Assembly (NCBI GenBank): GCA_905183005.1
Contig: CAJJDO010000080.1
Coordinates: forward strand, 348,167 to 412,166
DNA length: 64,000 bases
Origin: Paramecium pentaurelia
Lineage: Eukaryota > Ciliophora > Oligohymenophorea > Peniculida > Parameciidae
Direction: 5' to 3'
Shown here: positions 48,983-61,656 of the stretch, piece by piece
Position numbering within the stretch: position 1 is the stretch's first letter
How the letters are laid out: every line of letters begins with the position of its first letter
The notes under the pieces: generated by a model
Databases searched by the model: none
The model's input: the letters and a program-made list of their open reading frames with translations, nothing else
What the model was told of the DNA's origin: nothing
Position numbers and translations under genes: made by a program

Positions 48983-50299
48983 ATGGCAGATTAATCAATT
49001 AAAGGAACTAATTGGGGTAGAGTTATTATAGATGATAAGAATTTGAGTTTATCCCATCTATCTCAAAATGTCATTAAATTCCCTCTTAAGAGAATTACTA
49101 ATTCTAATATTTAAAAGAATGATATTGTATTGTAATTAAGTACTGAGGAATGTGCAGAAAAGTATAAGGTTTCTAATTATTCTTTATTAGTGAAGATATG
49201 TTATGTGAAGTCAGATTTTATATTCCTCCAAAAGAACAAGTATGTTTATAATATTTAAATATTAGAAAACAGAAAAAAAGAAATAGGAATCAAATGAAGA
49301 AGAATAAGATGAAATATCATATCTATAATAAGTTTAAAATCAGATTGTCAAAAAAGCAAAAATTGGAGGTAGTAGTGATTCAATATTAACTATTCATGAA
49401 GTACCCTTAATTGTTCCTAGAGGGAAATATACTATGGATTTCTTTAAAAAAGACATTCGATTTCATGGCAATACTTATTAATTCAATACTGATTATAAGA
49501 GTATTACTAGATTCTTTTTACTTCCTATGCCAGATGAAGTCAATCTTTCATTGGTTATTGGTCTTGAAAATCCTATTAAATAGGGTCAAACTGCTTATAA
49601 TTATATAGTAATGTAGTTTAGGAAAGACTTAGAAACATAAATTGAGATGAAATACACAAGAGAATAATTAGATAATATTGGATGGAAAGGAATTAGATTA
49701 GAATATTCTGGTTCTATGTTTGATGTAGTATGTGATGTTCTCTCAGAAATTACAGGAATTAAAGTAGTATCACCTAAGAATTTCAAATGCAAGAATGGTT
49801 TATTTTGTTTGAGATGTTCAGTTGTACCTCATTCAGGATTTTTATTTCCATTAGAGAAATCATTACTTTATATTTAAAAACCAGTAATCTATATTAAACA
49901 TGATGATATAAAAGAAATTGTATTTCAAAGAGTAATTATATATATATAATTGTATATTAGATTACACAGACAACCTAGAATAAATTCTTTGATATTAAAA
50001 TTGTAACTCAGAATACATCTCATTTATTCTCTACAGTTGATAGAGAAGAATTGGATAATTTATCATAATATTTTAATTCCAAAAAATTACAAGTGAAAAA
50101 AATTCAAGAAGAAAATGAAGGAATAAAAAATGGTAAAGATGATAGTGAGGATGGCAGTTAAAATGGAAATGATCATAAAATAACTTTATCTTAAATGGAT
50201 TCTGATGAAGATGATGAAGATTTTTAAGCATAAGAAGATTCTTATAATAGTGTTTAATTTTAATAAAAAGTTTAAAAAACAAGAAATGTTAAAAAATGA
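48983..50299 (+). CDS. SSRP1: FACT complex subunit SSRP1/Pob3, no HMG box
   Basis: SSRP1 (yeast Pob3) pairs with Spt16 to form FACT, which opens and restores nucleosomes during transcription and replication. The dimerisation region reads MADQSIKGTNWGRVIIDD and VIKFPLKRITNSNIQKND; the middle PH-like domains read EVPLIVPRGKYTMDFFKKD, SITRFFLLPMPDEVNLSLV and GLFCLRCSVVPHSGFLFPLE. The C-terminus is a short acidic stretch (DSDEDDEDFQAQEDSYNS) with no HMG box, as in yeast Pob3, so a separate HMG protein may supply that function. Introns of about 25 nt lie near 49200, 49240 and 49930. Confidence 0.9.
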
Positions 50300-50494
50300 A
50301 AATAATAATATTTAATAAATAAAAATTAATCTATTTTTATTAATATTTATATATATTATTATCTTATATATCTATTCAAATCAAATTTGACTATATTATA
50401 AGACATATTTAATAATTCTAATATAAATTATGAAATATATATAAATTATAAAACTAATAAATCATATAAAATAAAAGCAAAAAAATATTTAATC

Positions 50495-52179
50495 TCAAGA
50501 ATTCAATTTTGCTTGAAGAGATTAGTTGTATAAATTTCTTATTTTCAAATTACTATCATAATTAGATGATTTTGTTTTAAATGATAAATAATCTGCAGTA
50601 GAAGGTATTTCGATTGAGTATTTTTATTAAGGACTTAAACTTTGTAATCTCATATTAATATATTATTATATAGGTCTAATTTTTTATGTTTATTTGCTTG
50701 TATTACTTTCTGTTGTTTTAATTTAACTTATCTTTTTCTATTATTCTTTTTATTCTGATCTTAAGTATGCTTTTAATTATTTTGCATTAGTAAATCCTCC
50801 TGATTACTTACGAATTCGAATATTTTAACTTATTTTATTAATTACACAATTCTTTTATACTTTCTCTTAATGAGCAACTTATTTATAATAAAAATGATTA
50901 TATACCTAATACTATATAGCAATCTAAACAAACTTACATTGTTTTATGTAAGAAACCATCAGAATTTTTAAATTAATCAAAGTTTGTGTAATTTAACTTT
51001 TCATGAATCTTTTAAAATACTAAAGGAACCTATGTTATAGTATTTAATAATGCTTATGTTCCAGCATTAGCTCCTGCAACTTTAACTGTTTTAGCTTCTT
51101 TTTTAATTTCATTTGGCCATTAATCAGCTGGCAGACTTTCTTCATTTTAATCTAAAAGATAATGATATGGAATATCAATAAAATTATTCTCTTTATCTAT
51201 GTTACCACATTTAATGCATTTAGATTCTTTATTTAATTACAATGGTCTTTGACTATAAACTGACATAATCCCATCTACTGATTTTGGTATTTAAATTTAT
51301 GATTGTGTATATAAATCTTTTGGATAATTCTTATAATGTTTATCATCATCAAATTTTAGACTTCCACAAAAAAGAAACCAACATTTTGCTTATTTATCAA
51401 CTTTAAAATAAAAAGTTCCTTAACTTATATTTAATTTTCCAAATGATATTGCATCTAAATGATTAATCATCTTTTCTATCTATTCAGATATTCTTTAAGA
51501 TTAGAAATCTTTTACTTAAGCTAAGTTTTAAATAGAATGATTAAATCTTACTTGCTTCACTTAAATATTCAGGTCCTTCAAATGTACAAAGTCTCTCATA
51601 AATATTCATTGATTTATTCAAATAACTTTTCTTTGTCACTCTCTTTGTGAAGAGTGTAACTGATTTACTCCAAAATGCCTAAATTTATGCTGATTTTAAT
51701 TTGATGAATACAATTTTTGTCATCTGCTGCCTCAACGAATCGTTAGAGTATACCAAATGGAAGCTCCAAATTAGAATTCATAAAGTTTTCGAAACCTTTT
51801 TCATCAAAGTATACAATCTAGATTTAACCACTTATTTTTAGTTTCTCAGGAGGATAATTCAAGTCTAAATTCTCTCTTGAAAATGTAATTTATCTTATTT
51901 ATACATAAAATGCAATAGATATCCTACTACTCCTGATCTTCCAACCTAATTCAACCAAGTTTCTTTTATATTTTCTTTTGTAACGTTTTTCCTCATCTTT
52001 TTCTTAACTTCTCCTGTCTCTTTATCTGTAAAATACCAATATATTGGCATTGATCTAATCAAAATTACAGTGTCTGGTATTAATACAGAAGGTGGACTTG
52101 ATGTCTCAGATTTAACCCAAAGATATTGATATATTTTATCATAAAGTATATGTTCTTGCACACTTTCACTAGTAAACAT
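50495..52179 (-). CDS. Unknown soluble protein with a CxxC pair, about 540 residues
   Basis: Starts MFTSESVQEHILYDKIYQYL. Readable globular stretches include SPPSVLIPDTVILIRSMPIY, KISGQIQIVYFDEKGFENFM and LPFGILQRFVEAADDKNC, and later LKFDDDKHYKNYPKDLYTQ and ESKCIKCGNIDKENN, a CxxC pair that could bind zinc. The end is LYNQSLQAKLNS. A 29-nt intron near 51900 restores the frame. No signal peptide or membrane segment. I do not recognise the family. Confidence 0.6.
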
Positions 52180-52211
52180 AATAATTATTAAAATTAATAT
52201 TTGTTAATCAA

Positions 52212-52426
52212 ATGGATTCACATAATGAAACTAAGTACAAAGAATTAAAAAAGAAATATGCCATTCTTATGAAAGTACATATCATTATTTATTGGAATAG
52301 CAATATTAAATGATTTAATAAGAATATGAAAAAGTAAATGGTGAATTAGCAGAATCTATCTAAGAGAAAAGGATTCTCCAAAATAGAATTAATGAAATAT
52401 TAGGAAAGCAAAGTGAAGACAATTGA
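52212..52426 (+). CDS. Very small coiled-coil protein, 62 residues
   Basis: One 26-nt intron gives exactly 63 codons: MDSHNETKYKELKKKYAILM, then a Gln/Glu/Lys helix ending NRINEILGKQSEDN. It is a single short coiled coil with no other feature. Its ATG is 32 bp from the divergent gene's ATG. Confidence 0.6.
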
Positions 52427-52512
52427 GTATTATAATATCACTAATATTATATGAATTGAAATTCTTACTTAAACTATTGAAAATCCTATTAAAATTTTAA
52501 TTCAATTTTTTA

Positions 52513-52818
52513 ATGCTATTATAATAACAAAGAAAAAAAATTCAACCTTCTTTTGTTGCTTTTTATGAATTTAAAATTTAGGAAATTTAAAGTTATCCTT
52601 CCTAAAGAGTAGTCATTACAGAATAGAACATAAAGAATTATGCAAATTTGAGAATTGGAACATACAGTCCTATTAGTTGTAAAAGTAGTAGAATCAAAAC
52701 TCAACCACAAGTAAAAAAAGAAAAAATAATTCCATTTGAACATGATTATAATACTTTTTATAGAACAGTGTCTAGCTAAAGAAATCTTTTCAATATAATA
52801 AGTGGAAAAAAAAAGTGA
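52513..52818 (+). CDS. Small unknown basic protein, 101 residues
   Basis: Intron-free, exactly 102 codons, starting MLLQQQRKKIQPSFVAFYEF and ending NLFNIISGKKK. Basic, with SYPSQRVVITEQNIKNYANL and PISCKSSRIKTQPQVKKEK. No signal peptide, membrane segment or known domain. Confidence 0.5.
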
Positions 52819-53340
52819 TTTTATTATTAATTTCCACTTTTAAAAAATATCTTTAAACTTATATTCACATCCTTTTTTAAGTTCATAAAATTTGTGTTAT
52901 TCACATTTTCATATCACAAATTTAAATTACTTAATAAAGTCAAATTATATTAGAATATTAAATATATTAAGACAAAAGTGTGTTACTAGTATGAGAACAT
53001 TGTTAATACTAAATGAAGGATAAAATGATTATATATATAATAATTAGAACTAAGGGTTCAGTAATATTTTAATTATATTGTGGTAATAAATGTCTATTTC
53101 TATAAAATATATTAATGGCAATTCAAATTATTAAAAAAAAGACCAATACTATTTTTATCTCATAAAATTAACAACTTTAGATGGAATATACTTACTATAT
53201 ATTATTTAAATATAGTATTTATTTTAATTTTAGGGAATAATGTTTTACTGATGTTTTCACCCATATAATTAATCAATATAAAAATAAAAATTATTTGTAA
53301 TTCCTTTTATAATATTAATTTAGATAGTTATAAAAATTAA
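52819..53340. other. Intergenic, AT-rich
   Basis: No frame with protein signal seen on either strand; poly-A and poly-T tracts throughout. Confidence 0.45.
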
Positions 53341-54034
53341 ATGGAGCCTCAGCCTTCCATATTTTAGGAATTTTAATCAGATGATAAACAATAATTCTTA
53401 GATGTATAAATAATCTTAGTATTTTAACTCATCCATTACTTATATTTCAGCTACCGAACTTATAAAAAATAATCATCTTTTTTTAATCAAATAGGTATTC
53501 TTAATAATTATTCATATAGGACCTACAATGATATTAAAGTCTTGTCTTTTATTATCATTTTATATAGTATTTAAGAAAATTAAATATTCTTCTAATGAAT
53601 TCATATTAGGCCATTTGATTATTGGAGTAATTTTTCAAATTGCATCATTGCTTTATGAAAAATAATTTGCTTAGGTTGTTTATTAATTCACTATAATGGT
53701 ACAATATTCATATTTTGTATAATAAATGACTGAAGAATCAATAGGATTTTTATGTTAAGCAACATAATATGCATAAAGCTTAGCTTTTATTTATCATTTA
53801 TTTTAGATGTTTAAAAATAAGAATGTAACTACATTGAGTCCATTCTAATTAAAAATTCATATTTTAGAATCTATGCTCTAAATTACATTAAGTTTAACAA
53901 GCAAAAATAATATAATTTCATTGGGACCTGGAATTGTGTATTTATTATCATCAATGTTTTGCTTAAGAGTATAGAATGAATTAATGAATATTAAATAAGA
54001 AAAGAAAACAAGTGGAAAATAGAAGTCTTAATGA
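53341..54034 (+). CDS. Unknown multi-pass membrane protein, 222 residues
   Basis: One 25-nt intron gives exactly 223 codons. After a hydrophilic start (MEPQPSIFQEFQSDDKQQF) come hydrophobic segments: VQIILVFQLIHYLYFSYR, TMILKSCLLLSFYIVFKK, FILGHLIIGVIFQIASLLY, and later segments ending IISLGPGIVYLLSSMFCL. About five membrane spans are likely. The short Lys-rich C-terminus (KQEKKTSGKQKSQ) probably faces the cytosol. Family not recognised. Confidence 0.6.
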
Positions 54035-54071
54035 TTTGTATAAATTAACACATTTTTTTATGAAATAATTT

Positions 54072-55720
54072 TCAAGGTTCTTAATTTTATTTAATTGTTT
54101 CTGATACTTTGAACCAAAACTATTATTGGATTTCCAAATATTAGCATTCACATTAAGCTAAATCACCTAAAATAGATTTATAAGTTTAATGTTTATCTTT
54201 TTTAAATTTATCAATTGTATATGATGTCAAAACATCTGTAACCAATTAAAATAATAATTTATATTAATCCACTTCTTTTTGAGTCTAAATTTATATTAAT
54301 ATTAATTACCTCATTTAATTAAAGTTCTAATTTTTATTTTTATTCATCTAAACTTAATTTACTAAATGAACCTTTCATAGTAGAATTTCCTTTCATTATT
54401 TTATATAAATCTGATTATTCTTCACTTAATTTTTATTCAGCCTTTTATTTTGATTACATTAAAGAATCTCTAGTTTAAAATGCTTAAATAAATGCATCAA
54501 TATCTCTTTATTCTGTTGAAATTAAATCCTATATCTTATCAAGAGAATTGTTATTTGGATCTCTCTATATTAGATTATTAATAATACAATCTTTTTGGCT
54601 AGTTCTAAAATTTCTGCATTTGCAGGATTAGCAAATATCAATTTATTTTAAGGTACCCATTCTTAAAGAACTTATTTTTCATATTCAGAAATATTAAGTC
54701 CAAAAATTGTAAAAAATGTTTCCTTTAATTATTTTCTACTTGAACTTAAAGATTTTGCTTATTCTAATAATTTTGTTAAAGATGCTTAAGATAATTTCAA
54801 AAAGGATTGAACTCCACTCATTTTCTTAATCATTTCAGGTGTGATTTCTTTAATCTCAGTGATTTAAAATGCTTATTTATATCTCTCAGTATAAGCAAAC
54901 ACATTTTATTTTGGTATCTAAGCTATTTACTATTTAATATTTTATGTATCAAAATACTTTGTTGATATCAGGATTTGTTGACCTTAAAAATATATCATAA
55001 AATTCTTCTGAATAATAGAGATGCTTAATCTACATCATCTTCATACAAAATATATTAAGTAATCTTGTCCTCTCAATTATTATCTCTGTTCCTGTACTTA
55101 CAGATTTCTCAGGAATTGGTGGTATATATTATCCAGGCCATTTAGCTAAGAGTAATTCTCTGATTGTGTAGAATTCATTAAATCTTCTACATGTTTCAAA
55201 TTCTCCAAAACAATCTTTTCCTTTGATTGTGTAAACTATATATGTAGATATACCTCCACCTTTTTAAACAGGATCACATACTTTTATTTCAATCTATAAT
55301 ATAGAATACTAAAATACTGGAAAAGTATAATCTGCTTTTAAAAATAAATTCTCTAAATTTGATGATATTGTTTCTGGACTTTTTTCAATTACTTATGATT
55401 TATCTTCCTATCCTTTTGATTAATCACTTTCAATTTTATTTTCATCTTTAACAATTTCTGATTCAGGTTCCTTTTACACGATTTTTTCAGGTGTTTCAGA
55501 AGCTTCTCGTTACTATTCTATATCACTCTTTACTCCTATATCTTATTTCATTTATTCAACAGCTTCTTCTTTCTTTTCCAACTTTTCTTAATTGTCTTCT
55601 TTTTATTAAATATCTTCTTTAGGTTATTGAGTATGTTCATCAATTTATTATTATTGTGATTATTACTATTATCCATCCTAAAGAAATTATTTTTATTCTG
55701 CATTTTATTCGTCTGACATT
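54072..55720 (-). CDS. PX-domain sorting nexin
   Basis: Sorting nexins bind phosphoinositides on endosomes and help retromer-type recycling. The N-terminus (MSDEQNAEQKQFLQDGQQ) is a long disordered acidic/Gln region. The PX domain follows: STYIVYTIKGKDCFGEFETC, then RRFNEFYTIRELLLAKWPGQ with YIPPIPEKS, the conserved RRF (lipid-binding Arg) and proline-rich PPxP loop. After it lies a helical C-terminal half consistent with a BAR dimer, ending FWFKVSETIKQNQEP. SNX4- or SNX1/2-like is most likely; introns in the middle were not all mapped. Confidence 0.8.
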
Positions 55721-56385
55721 TGTAAAAATAAAAGAAAATGAATGAATTAAAATTTTAATTTTCTTTAAGAATATTAATTTGTTATAATTTAGAATAAACT
55801 ATTTCTGCAAAAATGAGATTAAACATAAAAGAATATGATTAATTCATTCAAAAGTATTATGATTACACATTCTACTAAAGAATTTCAATCAATTTTTTAA
55901 TATATACATAAGTATATGATAACACAATATTAGATTTATGTTAATCTAAAATTGATTTTATAGGAATAATAAAATTAAAACTAATTAAATAATTTGATAT
56001 TGAAATGAAGGAAAATGTAAATGCTAATAAATTATTGTTTATACTATTTTTTTAAGTATTTTATTTTAATTATGAAATAAATATTAGATCATATATTCAT
56101 TTTATAATTCTAATCTGGATTGAATAATAGATGAAGAATTTGAATAAAAATATATTACTATTCTTTCTTTATTTTTTAATTTAATCTGAAATCAAATAAA
56201 ATTAAAGATGTTATCTATTAATCAAATTAATATACTTATTCAATATTACTTTTCTATATGGATTATGTAAATCCACTCAATTATATACAAATATAATTGT
56301 TTTTTTTATTTTAAATTGATATTATGCAGATAAAATTTTTATATGTGTAATTTAATTATTTAATAAGTTTTTAATTAAAATATGA
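55721..56385. other. Long intergenic region
   Basis: Between two minus-strand genes. Extremely AT-rich; I found no frame with protein signal on either strand. Confidence 0.5.
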
Positions 56386-57013
56386 TCAAGAATCAAATAC
56401 ATTTTAAATCTAATGAGGAGCATTATAAACTTCTGTTGCATCAGCTGATTATTTCTCTTATTATTCTTAAAACATATAAGCTTTTGTTTAAATTGGCTGT
56501 TATTGAACATCAGAATTAGCAGGGTTATTCCAATCAATTTCAAATCGAGTTATACGGGGTTTATTATTGAAGATTTATCTAGCAATATCTTCTATTATGA
56601 CTTCTTAGGGGTCGTTTTCAATGTTTTCAGGGGATGTATAGGTATTATAGACATAATATCCAACTCTAAAAAATTCTCTTTGTCTGTATGAACAAGTCAA
56701 GATAAAAGCAGTAATACCCAATAATTCATCTTATGGAATTTTTTTCCAATCTGGAGGATTTGATTCAAGAGTAAATTACTTAGTTCCCTTAGTCAAAGGT
56801 CCCATAGAAAATTAGTCTAATATTTAATCATGAGCTTCATCTTTTGGAGAACCTATATAGAGAAGACTAAGATTAATAAATAATTTATTACGTCCATTCT
56901 ATTTCATCTTCAATGTCTGCTATTACATCAAAGTATATATCCATTGTTATTGGACTAGTAAATGGTTAGGATTTGTCATCAACAACAATATTAGTAATAC
57001 TAACAAAAGCCAT
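56386..57013 (-). CDS. ASF1: Histone chaperone ASF1, 200 residues
   Basis: ASF1 carries H3-H4 dimers for nucleosome assembly with CAF-1 and HIRA. The canonical start MAFVSITNIVVDDKSQPFTS is intact. One 25-nt intron leads into TLLYIGSPKDEAHDQILDQF and MGPLTKGTKQFTLESNPPD, then ELLGITAFILTCSYRQREFF, RVGYYVYNTYT and KPRITRFEIDWNNP, which closes the core fold. The H3-binding residues region (VGYYVYN) is conserved. A short Gln-rich tail follows, with no long acidic stretch. Exactly 201 codons. Confidence 0.94.
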
Positions 57014-57295
57014 GAACTTTTTTATTAATTAAATATTTTATTTTGGAGGTTAATAAATAAATATTATCTAATTCAAAGAGTATGAGATTAAATTAGATAA
57101 ATATATATGATGAACATTCTCTATCAACAATAATTATCATATATATATATATTATAAGATAATTAGAGTGAGCATTTCTAAAGAAAAAAAATTGATAATA
57201 ATTGTTTAGGTTAAATATTTAAGAAATATCACAAAATTAAAATTAAGTAAATCAAAAGGAATGTGTTTGTATTTGTTTCTTATTTAATAATGTTA

Positions 57296-57777
57296 TCATT
57301 TTTTTTCCAACTAAGGATCAACGTGGAGATCTTGAGGTACAAAAGCATATGGTATAACTTCAGAGCCTTTAGAATACTTTGGTTTCGAATGATCTTTCCC
57401 TATAGCAATAATTTTAATATCATTGCCAGAATAGCAAAACTATGGATTAAAGGTGTTTTTACTTCAATTATTGTTTATCTACACATACCACAAGGAAATG
57501 TAGGCTCTTATGTATCACTATTTATAATATTAGAAATATACCATGAAACTACAATAGTTGAAATTTGACGATCCCCTTCACTAACAGCTTTGCATATCGC
57601 TACACGTTCAGCACAAACACAGAGCCCATAACTAGCATTTTCGACATTACATCCTGTATATAATTTGTTATTTTTTGTCAATAAAGAACATCCTACTCTA
57701 AAATTTGAATATGGGCAATATGCTCTTTCTTTGGCTTTAATTGCTTCTTGAATTAGTTATTCTTCTGTGATTTCCAT
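57296..57777 (-). CDS. CDA: Cytidine deaminase, 144 residues
   Basis: Converts cytidine and deoxycytidine to uridine and deoxyuridine in pyrimidine salvage. The zinc site is complete: CVCAERVAICKA carries the ligand Cys and catalytic Glu, and PTFPCGMCRQTIIE carries the PCxxC pair. The start MEITEEQLIQEAIKAKERAY and YCPYSNFRVGCSLLT, with GCNVENASYGLCVC, are typical of the small tetrameric form. Two introns (24 and 23 nt) give exactly 145 codons. The end reads VIPYAFVPQDLHVDPQLEKK, the usual C-terminal strand. Confidence 0.93.
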
Positions 57778-58153
57778 TTTTAATAATATTTTATATCTTA
57801 ATTTGTCATTCCAATTCTTTCCCTAAGGTCTCAAATGATCAGAAACCTTTCGAAAAATGACGTAATAAAATAGAAAACAGAAAATAATATAAATAGATTT
57901 CTTAGAATCTGGCTATTCATATACATTCAGATCTAGGGTATGATTACTCTTCGCAATCTTTCTATTCCATTGGTAATTCTATACCCAGTTATCCTAATTT
58001 TCTTTGGAAATACTTTAGTTTTAGATTAATAAAAATCTAAAATAAAATTTAGTTATGATACAAGAAGATGAAAGTCTTAATTAGAAAAACTTAGATGTAG
58101 TAGTTTAATATTTAAAATGATGTTCAATATTATAAAATTCAATTAATTCTATA
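57778..58153. other. Intergenic with short unresolved frames
   Basis: A plus-strand frame near 57942 reads MITLRNLSIPLVILYPVILI and stops after 43 codons; the antisense also has a short open frame (LGIELPMEQKDCEEQSYP). Neither could be joined to a full gene. The rest is AT-rich. Confidence 0.35.
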
Positions 58154-58414
58154 ATGTCTAATATTAAAAAAAATACAAGTAATTAGTTTTTTCTTCCAAA
58201 TCCTTTGAATTAAATAATCAAAGCAGCTGCTACTGAGCTTAAAATATCTCTGATGCAGAATACTACTACTTATGTCATCTTATCTTTTACAGTTTAAGTT
58301 TATACAATACATAATAAAATGTCTTGTAAAAAAAGTACAATTCTAAAATTAAGTATATAATAAATTAAACTAAATAAAAAGTGTAACTTTCAATAGAGTA
58401 TTTTCAAATAGTGA
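58154..58414 (+). CDS. Small protein, possible histone-fold-like, 86 residues
   Basis: Exactly 87 codons, starting MSNIKKNTSNQFFLPNPLNQ. The stretch LPNPLNQIIKAAATELKISL followed by MQNTTTYVILSF has the helix spacing of small histone-fold subunits such as CHRAC15 or POLE4 (LPxxRxxxIMK then a long helix). The resemblance is weak and the C-terminal third is Lys-rich without pattern. An intron could exist near 58300. Unknown function is the safe reading. Confidence 0.4.
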
Positions 58415-58523
58415 TATTATTGATGCTTCAATATAGTTAAACTTAATACATTATTTTGATTTTTGGCATTTTATTCATATCATGAGTATAATTTAAAAAT
58501 GTGATTTTCATATCATCAGTAAA

Positions 58524-58913
58524 ATGAATTCAAGATGTCCTTTATTTAATCATTTCTTCATTAATATTCTAAGCTAAAACCTTTTATCCACTTAACAAAG
58601 CATATCTAAGGCTTTCTGTTAACCAAAATAGACTAAAAAAATTCAAACCAAGAATTCTGATAGAATACAATAAAAGGATTAATAATCTTCTAATAACCTT
58701 CATTGAATTATCTTAATTTATATTCAGAATCAAATAATCCAAATAGTTAACCTATTGAGAAAGGTAAAAGTAATTAAATACTATATATCTACCTGTTAAT
58801 TAATTTCAAATGTTATAGTGCCTCTAAAAGAAAGGAATAAATTATCTATTAATTAATAATCAAAATCCCTAATAATACTGTGGATTAAAAAATAAGTTAT
58901 GGATAAATAATGA
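58524..58913 (+). CDS. Possible small Ser/Gln-rich protein, structure unresolved
   Basis: The first exon reads MNSRCPLFNHFFINILSQNL and continues basic and Gln-rich to a TGA near 58713. A later frame with SESNNPNSQPIEKG, and another with NQQSKSLIILWIKKQ ending at 58913, also look coding. At least one intron is needed to connect them, which I could not place. Treat as tentative. Confidence 0.3.
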
Positions 58914-58983
58914 TATGTATAAATAATGAACTAATTAGAAATGATTTTATAAAATTTATTAATAAAATGTTTATATATATTAT

Positions 58984-59585
58984 TCACTTAAATTTTTTAA
59001 GTGCTATTGAATTATAAACAGCTCCTCTTACATCTTTATCAACTTTCAATTCTTGATCACTTATTTTGTAATACTTGATCATTTGAGGAATATTACAATA
59101 TTGGTATAAGTTTGTCAATTCATCTAATTCAAAGCTTTTTAATTGTTCTTCACTTACTGGTGTGAGAAATATACACAACATCCTTTAAGTCAAAATGTTT
59201 GTAATTCCAAATCTAACATCATTTCTTTAACTTTCAGGTGTTAATAAATAATGCAAATCTCTTTAGAATTATGATGAAAGTTTATATTCTTTTTTCTTAA
59301 GCATTCTGTAAATAGCAATAAGACATGCTTATAATGAAACCAACTATTTTATTTATCATATTATACATATTCTGGATTTACTAAAGCGTAAATACAATTT
59401 TCATTTAAACCTATTTCTTTATTAAATAATTATTGATCCTTAATATGCTAAGCAAGTAAAATCCAAATTGATTTGTCTTTATCTATAAAATATTATTACA
59501 TAAATTTATAAATTAATATATTTTATAATTCTAAGTATTCAAAATAATGTTTAAGGGATAAAGGTTCTCTAAGATCATATTTAAT
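58984..59585 (-). CDS. Unknown helical protein, 5' end unresolved
   Basis: A well-coding frame of 193 codons after removing a 23-nt intron near 59360. It reads LREPLSLKHYFEYLELQNIL, VNPEYLVSLQACLIAIYRML, QRDLHYLLTPESQRNDVRF and ELDELTNLYQYCNIPQMIKY, and ends YNSIALKKFK. It is all-helical and soluble, but I cannot assign it to a family. No ATG lies in the open frame; an ATG at 59643 (MAKTIIMNNL) could be joined only by a splice that I cannot make fit in phase. Confidence 0.5.
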
Positions 59586-60057
59586 TCATTTGAGAATATA
59601 TTAAGAGAAAAACTAAATTATTCATTATTATTGTCTTAGCCATTTGTAATCTATCATCAAAATAATAAAAGATTAAAACTCATTAGTTTGGGATAACATA
59701 AAATATTTATCATAAACAAAATTTGTAAAAGTCTACATTTATTTTGGTTATGAATTTAATTACTCATTAAATAAAAATTGAATTCATTATAATAAATTAG
59801 CTAATGAATAATAAATTAACAATATTTAAAAGAAATACTAGATAAAAATATATTAATTCACATAAGCAATCAAATTAAAATATTATATAAGTATTAATAA
59901 TCTAAAATTAATACTTTAAATAAATCTAAATTATATAAAGTTAAATATAATAGATAATATTAAAGGTAATTACTATTTAATATATATCTATATAATAGAT
60001 ATTAAAGAATAATATAATTAAATTTGAAATTAATTTCTTATTATTTATATAAAAAAA
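59586..60057. other. Intergenic, AT-rich
   Basis: Apart from a possible first exon of the gene at 58984-59585 near 59643, nothing coding is seen. Dense A/T with ATATAT runs around 59990. Confidence 0.45.
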
Positions 60058-61494
60058 TCAATCATTTTGATCATCATTTTCTTCAGCAATTTCTTCTGGA
60101 TAATCGTTTTCTCCTTCCTCTCCTTCTTCATTTAATTATTCTGGATCTATTCCAAAAAGATGTAAATTTTGCTATTAGCCAATAATTAGTAATTCATACA
60201 CTGAATATATCTCTAAATTAATTATTTTCATTTGCCAATTTTTCTACTTCTTCTTATAATTGTTATTTTTCATCACTCATATGTTAATATAATTATTTGA
60301 AATTTTCGATTAAATCTTAATTATATATTAAAATTACCTTCTAATTTATGTATTTCTTCATCTTTAGCTTCTAATTATTATCCTAATTCTTATATAATTT
60401 CATCTTTTTGATTATCATTACTCTTCACAGATTTTTTATTTGAGGATTATAAATTCTTTTTAGAATTATTATTAATAAATTCTTCCTTCAATTATTGTAA
60501 TTCTTCTTAATTATCATTTAAATTTTATTATAATTATTCAATAATTTAATCTTTCATTTAAGATTCTTATTGTAATTCATTAAGAGTTTATTATAATTCT
60601 TCCTAATGAATTTATACAAATTTATACCAAATTATATTCTTAAGCAATACTTTCTAATTACTAATTTTTTTCATTAAGAATTTATTCTAATTCATTTATT
60701 TAATCTTCATATTGATTTCTTACTTTATTTACTTCTTCTTATATATGTTTATTTGTTTAATTTAATTTATTATTCAAATTTCTATTTTCTTCTGTTAATT
60801 ATTAAATTTTTTATTTATCCTCTCTACTTTTTTATTCAAATTCTTATTCTTATTTTTATCTAAAGATGTATAAATTATTTATTACAATCTTCGTTATGTA
60901 TCTCTCTCTCTTTAATTAACTTATTATAATTCAGCCTTAAGTTTTTCTGTTTGTTATTATTCTTCTCTTAATTAACTAATTAATTGCTGACTATTTCTAT
61001 CATTATCAGATGTAATTTTTTAATTAGAAGAATAAGGTCTTTTATCATTAGATAGATATTATTGATCAGCTCTTTTATCATGACTATCGATTTTCTTATC
61101 CAAATAATCATGTTTATTGCTGACTCTATTAATATCAATTGTTTTGGAATATTCAGGTTTCTTATACTCATTATTTATAAACTCCTTTGTTGGAACTTAA
61201 GGTTATGGTTTATAATCATTTTTTTTGAATGAATTTCTTTATTCATTTTTTTAAGGAACAGGGACACTACCTTAATTTTTCTAATACATTTCTAGAATTG
61301 TGTTAATATTAACCAATACCTTAATATGGAATAATTTCAGTTTTATGTTGCTAATCTACAGGACCTGTTCGATTATGAATTTAAGAATCACATGAATAAC
61401 ATAATCTGTATGTTTGACCATATCTACATTAGTTACATTTAATAGTAGCAGGTCTTTGTTAACATTTTTAACACTTGACAAAGAGAGATTACAT
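60058..61494 (-). CDS. B-box-type zinc-finger coiled-coil protein
   Basis: The N-terminus has paired metal ligands: MQSLFVKCQKCQQRPATIKC, CNQCRYGQTYRLCYSCDSQI and then IHNR with a later His, matching a B-box-like CxxC...CxxC...CxxCDxxIH pattern. After a 28-nt intron a disordered Lys/Tyr/Ser region leads to a long Glu/Gln/Lys/Asn coiled coil (roughly residues 150-430) with an acidic end EEIAEENDDQND. Architecture resembles TRIM-like scaffolds without RING. Function unknown. Further small introns likely remain in the coiled coil. Confidence 0.62.
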
Positions 61495-61656
61495 TTTCAA
61501 AAGATGTTTGAAAATATATGTTAAAAAATCTTAAAATAAATAAATTTGAATTTATTTTAAAATAAAAGTACTCATTAAGATTATATTTACCAATCGTAAA
61601 TCTCTTTTTGGCAAGAGATTTGGAGAAACAATCTAATATTCTTGATTACACCTATA

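Noticed and set aside
57263..57568. Plus-strand 101-codon frame
   Set aside because: Antisense to cytidine deaminase, whose zinc-site motifs fix the true strand.
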